Source: Acinetobacter oleivorans DR1 (lineage in GTDB: Bacteria; Pseudomonadota; Gammaproteobacteria; Pseudomonadales; Moraxellaceae). From it: a stretch of 64,000 bases of DNA. Positions 60,212 through 64,000 of the stretch are shown piece by piece; positions within the stretch are counted from its first letter, which is position 1; the number at the start of each line of letters is the position of its first letter. The notes below the pieces were generated by a model, which ran no database searches, was not told the origin of the DNA, and worked only from the letters and a program-made list of their open reading frames with translations. The stretch covers positions 682,001-746,000 of the forward strand of contig NC_014259.1 in NCBI RefSeq assembly GCF_000196795.1, in the 5' to 3' direction. The position numbers and the translations under genes were made by a program.

Positions 60212-60895
60212 GATTCGTTTTTCAAACTCAAAGCGGTGAATACATATTTTATAAAATAAGATATTCACTGCCCAAACGACCCAGCCTGTCCATAAATTGT
60301 GGCTAAGGAAATGGGCGCCACGCATCATTTGTCCCCAGCCCATCAGAAAGCCTAAGATAATGCCAGCGATCAGATAAAAATAGGCACGTTTAGGTTGCTC
60401 AAGGCGATAAACAAAAAAGCCTGTCATTAAAATAAAGCCTGCACTTGCGTGACCACCTGGAAAGCAATGACCATGGGTAGCAGTAAAATCCCACACATAA
60501 CTTAAAGCAGTCGGATGAACCATGTTCCAAGGGCAAGCATGAGCAGATTGTGATTTTAATAGGCCAACTACACCACTACCAATCATACTCACAAAAAACA
60601 TATAGCCATATTGCCAGCGATAAAGCTTCAATTTTTCTACTTTAAACGATGCAATCCACAGAAATAAAAAGATCACATAAACAGTGGTAATGATCTGTTT
60701 TACGATTTCATGGTTAACTCTGACAAGGTACCAATTGTCCCGATTAAAGAAATGACCCGTTGAATCCATCCATGGCTGGATGAAGTACATATCAATTTTC
60801 CCACCCACTGGAAATATAAATAAAAGTATAAAAAAACTAAGGGCAAGAAAAATAAGCTGAAGTTGAAAAAATTGTTTTTGTTGGTTCATTGCCAT
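60194..60895 (-). CDS. PAP2 family lipid phosphatase
   Basis: A 233-residue membrane protein with about six helices. The three PAP2 phosphatase motifs are complete: KSQSAHACPW (motif 1-like, about 114-123), PGGHAS (about 146-151) and RGAHFLSHNLWTG (about 192-204). It would dephosphorylate a lipid phosphate at the periplasmic face: undecaprenyl pyrophosphate, phosphatidylglycerol phosphate or lipid A 1-phosphate. The position next to pmrCAB raises the last option, but convergent orientation gives no operon support. Confidence 0.85.
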   Translation of the reverse strand: MAMNQQKQFFQLQLIFLALSFFILLFIFPVGGKIDMYFIQPWMDSTGHFFNRDNWYLVRVNHEIVKQIITTVYVIFLFLWIASFKVEKLKLYRWQYGYMFFVSMIGSGVVGLLKSQSAHACPWNMVHPTALSYVWDFTATHGHCFPGGHASAGFILMTGFFVYRLEQPKRAYFYLIAGIILGFLMGWGQMMRGAHFLSHNLWTGWVVWAVNILFYKICIHRFEFEKRIKQELA

Positions 60896-61085
60896 GCAAC
60901 ATCAATTTGAGTGTGAGTTGAAGGCATTACATAAAATAAAACTTAAATTGTTCTTAAACTAAACAAAATTTAATGTTGAAATAAAGTTGCGACTTAAAAA
61001 ATAATATTGATGATTCATAGATATATATTATTTATTTGGAATTTTTTTTAATTGATTTGGGTAGGCAAGGACTTTAAAACTTAAT

Positions 61086-61115
61086 GATAAGCAGGATATT
61101 TTGACCCTGCTTATC
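61086..61115 (-). terminator. Hairpin downstream of the ammonium transporter gene
   Basis: GATAAGCAGG (61086-61095) / CCTGCTTATC (61106-61115), a 10-bp stem just beyond the minus-strand stop at 61126; T-rich but not a continuous T run after it on that strand. Confidence 0.65.
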
Positions 61116-61125
61116 AATTGTTGAG

Positions 61126-62343
61126 TTAGAACATACCTTCTTCAGAGTTTGCAGAAATTTTATGAATAGATAAATCTGCCCCTCTAAACTCATCTTCTTG
61201 AGATAAACGAATACCAATAGTTGCTTTGAGTAGGCCATAAACAATAAAGCCACCAGCGAGCGCAATAGCAATTGCAAGTACTGTCCCGATGAGCTGTGAA
61301 GCAAAAGATACACCGCCTAAACCACCAAGCCATTTTTGGCCGAATAGACCTACTGCAATACCACCAAATGCGCCGCATACACCGTGTAAAGGCCATACAC
61401 CCAACACATCATCTACTTTGAGCTTGTTTTGTGTGTAGGTGAATAGATACACGAACATTGCACCAGCTGCACCGCCAATAACCAGCGCACTGACTGGATG
61501 AACAATGTCAGAACCCGCACAGATTCCAACTAAGCCCGCAAGTGGACCGTTGTGTAAGAAACCAGGGTCGTTTTTCCCAATCGCATTTGCTGTAATTGTT
61601 CCGCCGACCATTGCCATAAGCGAGTTAATTGCAACCAGACCAGAAATAGCATCAACACGCTGTGCACTCATCACGTTAAAGCCAAACCAACCTACAATTA
61701 AAATCCATGAACCGAGCGCTAAAAATGGAATAGAAGACGGTGGATGAGCACTTACACGACCATCTTTCTTATAACGACCAGAACGTGCACCCAATAAAAT
61801 CACGGCAGCAAGTGCAATCCAACCACCCATAGCATGCACTACGACTGAACCTGCAAAGTCATGAAAAGCTGCACCAAAAGTTGCTTCTAACCATTTTTGC
61901 AGACCGTAGTTGCCATTCCAGACCATACCTTCAAAAAATGGATAAACCAGTGCAACTAAAGCGAGTGTTGCAATTGCTTGTGAACGCATTTTTGCACGTT
62001 CAGCAATACCGCCCGAAATAATGGCAGGAATAGCCGCAGCAAAAGTCAGTAAAAAGAAGCAACGCATTAAGTTGTAGCCATGATCACTTGCGAGGCTTGT
62101 CCCATCATGGAAGAAGTGCTGACCATAGGAAATGTAGTAACCAACAAAGAAGTAAGCGATTGCAGAGAGGGCAAAGTCAGTCAGAATTTTACTAAGTGCG
62201 TTCACCTGATTTTTATGGCGAACCGTACCAAGTTCCAAGAATGCAAAACCTGCGTGCATGGCAAGAACCAAAACAGCACCAAGTAATAAGAAAAATAGAT
62301 CTACATTTTGCATAGCATGCTCGAAAAAAGTGCTAAATTCCAT
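61126..62343 (-). CDS. amt: Ammonium transporter
   Basis: A 405-residue Amt/MEP channel with eleven helices. Signature FHDFAGSVVVHAMGGWIALA with pore His in VVHAMGG, and the second pore His in WPLHGVCGAFGG. FLELGTVRHKNQVN and GWFGFNVMSA are typical. It takes up ammonium at the inner membrane. No glnK (PII) gene lies next to it, although that linkage is usual. A sigma-54-like promoter about 100 bp upstream suggests nitrogen control. Confidence 0.93.
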   Translation of the reverse strand: MEFSTFFEHAMQNVDLFFLLLGAVLVLAMHAGFAFLELGTVRHKNQVNALSKILTDFALSAIAYFFVGYYISYGQHFFHDGTSLASDHGYNLMRCFFLLTFAAAIPAIISGGIAERAKMRSQAIATLALVALVYPFFEGMVWNGNYGLQKWLEATFGAAFHDFAGSVVVHAMGGWIALAAVILLGARSGRYKKDGRVSAHPPSSIPFLALGSWILIVGWFGFNVMSAQRVDAISGLVAINSLMAMVGGTITANAIGKNDPGFLHNGPLAGLVGICAGSDIVHPVSALVIGGAAGAMFVYLFTYTQNKLKVDDVLGVWPLHGVCGAFGGIAVGLFGQKWLGGLGGVSFASQLIGTVLAIAIALAGGFIVYGLLKATIGIRLSQEDEFRGADLSIHKISANSEEGMF

Positions 62344-62442
62344 TTTGGAACAAATCTGGGGCTGTAAATTGCACCAAAATAGATTTAAGGAATCTAAAAA
62401 CCTAAGTTTGTCGAAACAAACTCAATTGCATAAAAGTGAATA

Positions 62443-62458
62443 TGCAATAAGTGCACCA
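62443..62458 (-). promoter_or_regulatory. Sigma-54-like promoter of amt
   Basis: The minus strand reads TGGTGCACTTATTGCA, with GG and GC at the -24/-12 spacing of 12 bp and a perfect TTGCA at -12 against consensus TGGCACG-N4-TTGCA; the -24 part has mismatches. A GGTGCG half site typical of NtrC sites lies upstream at 62493-62498 (plus strand). It would start amt transcription roughly 90 bp before the ATG. Confidence 0.5.
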
Positions 62459-62615
62459 ATTTGAATTGAAAAAGTAGTTTTTGGCGATAAATGGTGCGTT
62501 GATTTGGTTAAGATAGAGCAGTTATGGCGCTTTTTACGTTACAAGTCATCTAATGCGCTTATAAATTGACCTGAAAAAGTTCGTTATCAAATTTCTAAAA
62601 ATTATTCGTAATCAT

Positions 62616-63500
62616 TTAATGATTTGACCAAACCGATTGGGCAACTTCAATAAATGCTTTCACAGCGGGACTCATGTGCTTTTTATTTTTGACTGCGAGA
62701 CCAATCGAACGTTTAAGGTTCGGTTTAAAAGGGCGTTTAACTACGTTTGGATAAAGTGAGAGTAAATCTTTGGTGATGACCATATCAGACACAATGGACA
62801 CTCCTAATTGATTGTGAACCATGCTGACGATACTCAGAATTTGTGATACATAAAATTTGATGTCTGGTTTCACATTAAAATTTTTTAAAATTAATTCGAC
62901 TTGATATCGACTCCCAGCCATTGTCATGATGAAAGGACAGTTTTCTAGTTGTGCTGGATCAATATAGAGTTGTTGTGCGAGCGGGTAGTGACTAGGAATT
63001 AATGCAACAAAACGATCTTCAATTAAAGGGAATGTATCGAATCGCTTATCTGGCATAATCAAAAAACCAACTTCTATGCGCCGTTCTAATAACCATTGAG
63101 CAACTTCTTTATCTTCACCTTCATCAATATAAATTTCGATTTTAGGGTAGCGTTGCCGAAAGGTTTCTAAAATTTCAGGCAATAGATAAATAGAGGATGA
63201 AGCCCCAAAAGAACCAATACGTAATGTGCCTTCATTTAAACCATGGATGGCAGCCACTTCTTTTTCTAAGGTATCGGAAATACTCAATAACTCTTTTACA
63301 TGAGTCAATAACTGCTGACCTGTCGTGGTGAGCTCAATATCACTCTGAGCTCTTGAAATCAGGTTAATGCCCCATTGTTGTTCTAATGATTTAAGCGCAT
63401 GGGAAACTGCCGACTGTGAAATTCCTAGCTTTTCTGCTGTAGCAGTAAAGCTTTTTAGTTCAGCAATGAGTGCGAAAATTTCAAGTTGGGTAAAGGTCAT
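62616..63500 (-). CDS. LysR family transcriptional regulator
   Basis: A 294-residue LTTR. N-terminal winged helix (residues 3-62; FALIAELKSFTATAEKLGIS, QSAVSHALKSLEQQW) and an effector-binding domain (about 88-290; GTLRIGSFGASSSIYLLPEI). It is divergent from an AEC-type transporter gene whose start is 115 bp away; repeated ATGAGT elements between them are the likely operators. Target and ligand unknown. Confidence 0.9.
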   Translation of the reverse strand: MTFTQLEIFALIAELKSFTATAEKLGISQSAVSHALKSLEQQWGINLISRAQSDIELTTTGQQLLTHVKELLSISDTLEKEVAAIHGLNEGTLRIGSFGASSSIYLLPEILETFRQRYPKIEIYIDEGEDKEVAQWLLERRIEVGFLIMPDKRFDTFPLIEDRFVALIPSHYPLAQQLYIDPAQLENCPFIMTMAGSRYQVELILKNFNVKPDIKFYVSQILSIVSMVHNQLGVSIVSDMVITKDLLSLYPNVVKRPFKPNLKRSIGLAVKNKKHMSPAVKAFIEVAQSVWSNH

Positions 63501-63512
63501 GTTGTATTTGTT

Positions 63513-63564
63513 ATGAGTAAAAACTCATTTTATCATGAGTTTTCATTATCTTTAATATATGAGT
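63513..63564. promoter_or_regulatory. Cluster of ATGAGT half sites between lysR and the AEC gene
   Basis: Perfect palindrome ATGAGT-AAAA-ACTCAT (63513-63528) and further ATGAGT copies at 63535-63540 and 63559-63564; AAAACTCAT-TTTATC-ATGAGTTTT forms a second overlapping dyad. Such arrays are typical LysR operators in divergent promoters. Confidence 0.6.
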
Positions 63565-63615
63565 AAGCCAAGGTAGTTGCCAAACAGCAAACCTCCACAA
63601 AACTCGAGTAAAGAA

Positions 63616-64000
63616 ATGAATAGCATTGTTTTATCTCTTTTTCCCTTAGTTGCATTAATTGCATCGGGATACTTATTTAAAAAATATCGTTTTTTTAGCG
63701 ATGAGTTTTGGGCTGGGGCAGAGAAGCTCAATTACTATATTTTATTTCCTGCTTTGCTTTTTAGTACGCTATCGACTGCAAAAATTAACTTACAAAGCTT
63801 GAGCACAGCCATTATTGCGATGTTGATTGTGGTTTTTGCAGTGACCGCCTTTTTATACATACTCCGAATGTTTTGGCACATACCGCCTGCACGTTTTGGT
63901 GTGCATGTACAAAGTATGGTTCGCTTTAATACCTATATTGGTTTGGCCTTAGTGACTTCGCTTTTTAAAAGTGAAGGAATGGCAATACTGGCAATTTTAT
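63616..64000 (+). CDS. AEC family transporter, N-terminal part (cut by window end)
   Basis: An open frame from the ATG at 63616 to the window edge, 128 residues seen. It begins MNSIVLSLFPLVALIASGYL, with further helices ILFPALLFSTLS and STAIIAMLIVVFAVTAFLY, and RFNTYIGLALV, the order of the auxin efflux carrier (AEC) family. These export or exchange organic acids such as malate or malonate. RBS is AGTAAAG, modest. Divergent from the LysR gene, probably its target. Confidence 0.8.
   Translation, partial: MNSIVLSLFPLVALIASGYLFKKYRFFSDEFWAGAEKLNYYILFPALLFSTLSTAKINLQSLSTAIIAMLIVVFAVTAFLYILRMFWHIPPARFGVHVQSMVRFNTYIGLALVTSLFKSEGMAILAIL

Overview
The window reads as ordinary chromosome of an Acinetobacter, most likely from the calcoaceticus-baumannii group. 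The DNA is AT-rich. The pmrC-pmrA-pmrB order, an AtfA-type wax ester synthase, a DcaP-type porin, a YkuD enzyme without signal peptide (ElsL-like) and the gatCAB / mreBCD divergence all fit that genus. PmrA differs from the A. baumannii sequence I remember at several positions, so a sister species is possible; this is recall, not a database search. I see no insertion sequence, prophage, integron, CRISPR array or replication origin.

Layout. 0-2.4 kb: small entericidin-like lipoprotein, DUF1853 and DUF454 proteins, a 61-bp tandem repeat and a cytoplasmic L,D-carboxypeptidase candidate. 2.5-3.3 kb: a six-gene tRNA array (Val-Asp-Asp-Val-Asp-Val) behind a near-consensus promoter. 3.6-12.3 kb: YdcF-like protein, a PepSY-flavodoxin-diflavin reductase fusion with a Fur-like box, a FUSC protein, a Bcr/CflA exporter and a nitroreductase. 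12.3-18.9 kb: doubtful small ORFs, an alanine/glycine symporter, a patatin lipoprotein, threonine ammonia-lyase and an SbmA-like transporter. 18.9-22.3 kb: four consecutive exported proteins of unknown function. 22.4-31.4 kb: DJ-1/PfpI protein, gatCAB, then divergently mreBCD-maf-rng and a 57-residue ORF. 31.4-36 kb: wax ester synthase, cysH, thrH and fadL.

36.6-45.4 kb is a redox and carbonyl-stress stretch with three regulators (two AraC, one PaaX), two quinone reductases, an Hsp31 glyoxalase/deglycase, uppP, a frameshifted fatty acid desaturase and a short relic of a second quinone oxidoreductase. 45.5-54.5 kb: aromatic amino acid permease, prpF, ispA, a YjbR-like protein, an NfeD/SPFH pair, a second patatin lipoprotein following an acyltransferase, and an MFS transporter. 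55-60.9 kb: DcaP porin and the pmrCAB polymyxin-response operon, with a PmrA-box-like direct repeat, convergent with a PAP2 phosphatase. 61-64 kb: ammonium transporter with a sigma-54-like promoter, and a LysR regulator divergent from an AEC transporter cut off by the window end.

No clear new multi-gene system is visible. The best leads are the single-base frameshift in the desaturase, the decayed quinone oxidoreductase fragment, the 61-bp repeat whose copy differences preserve an RNA hairpin, the PmrA-box pair, and the block of unknown exported proteins. Where a start codon was moved from the longest possible ORF, the reason is given in the entry.
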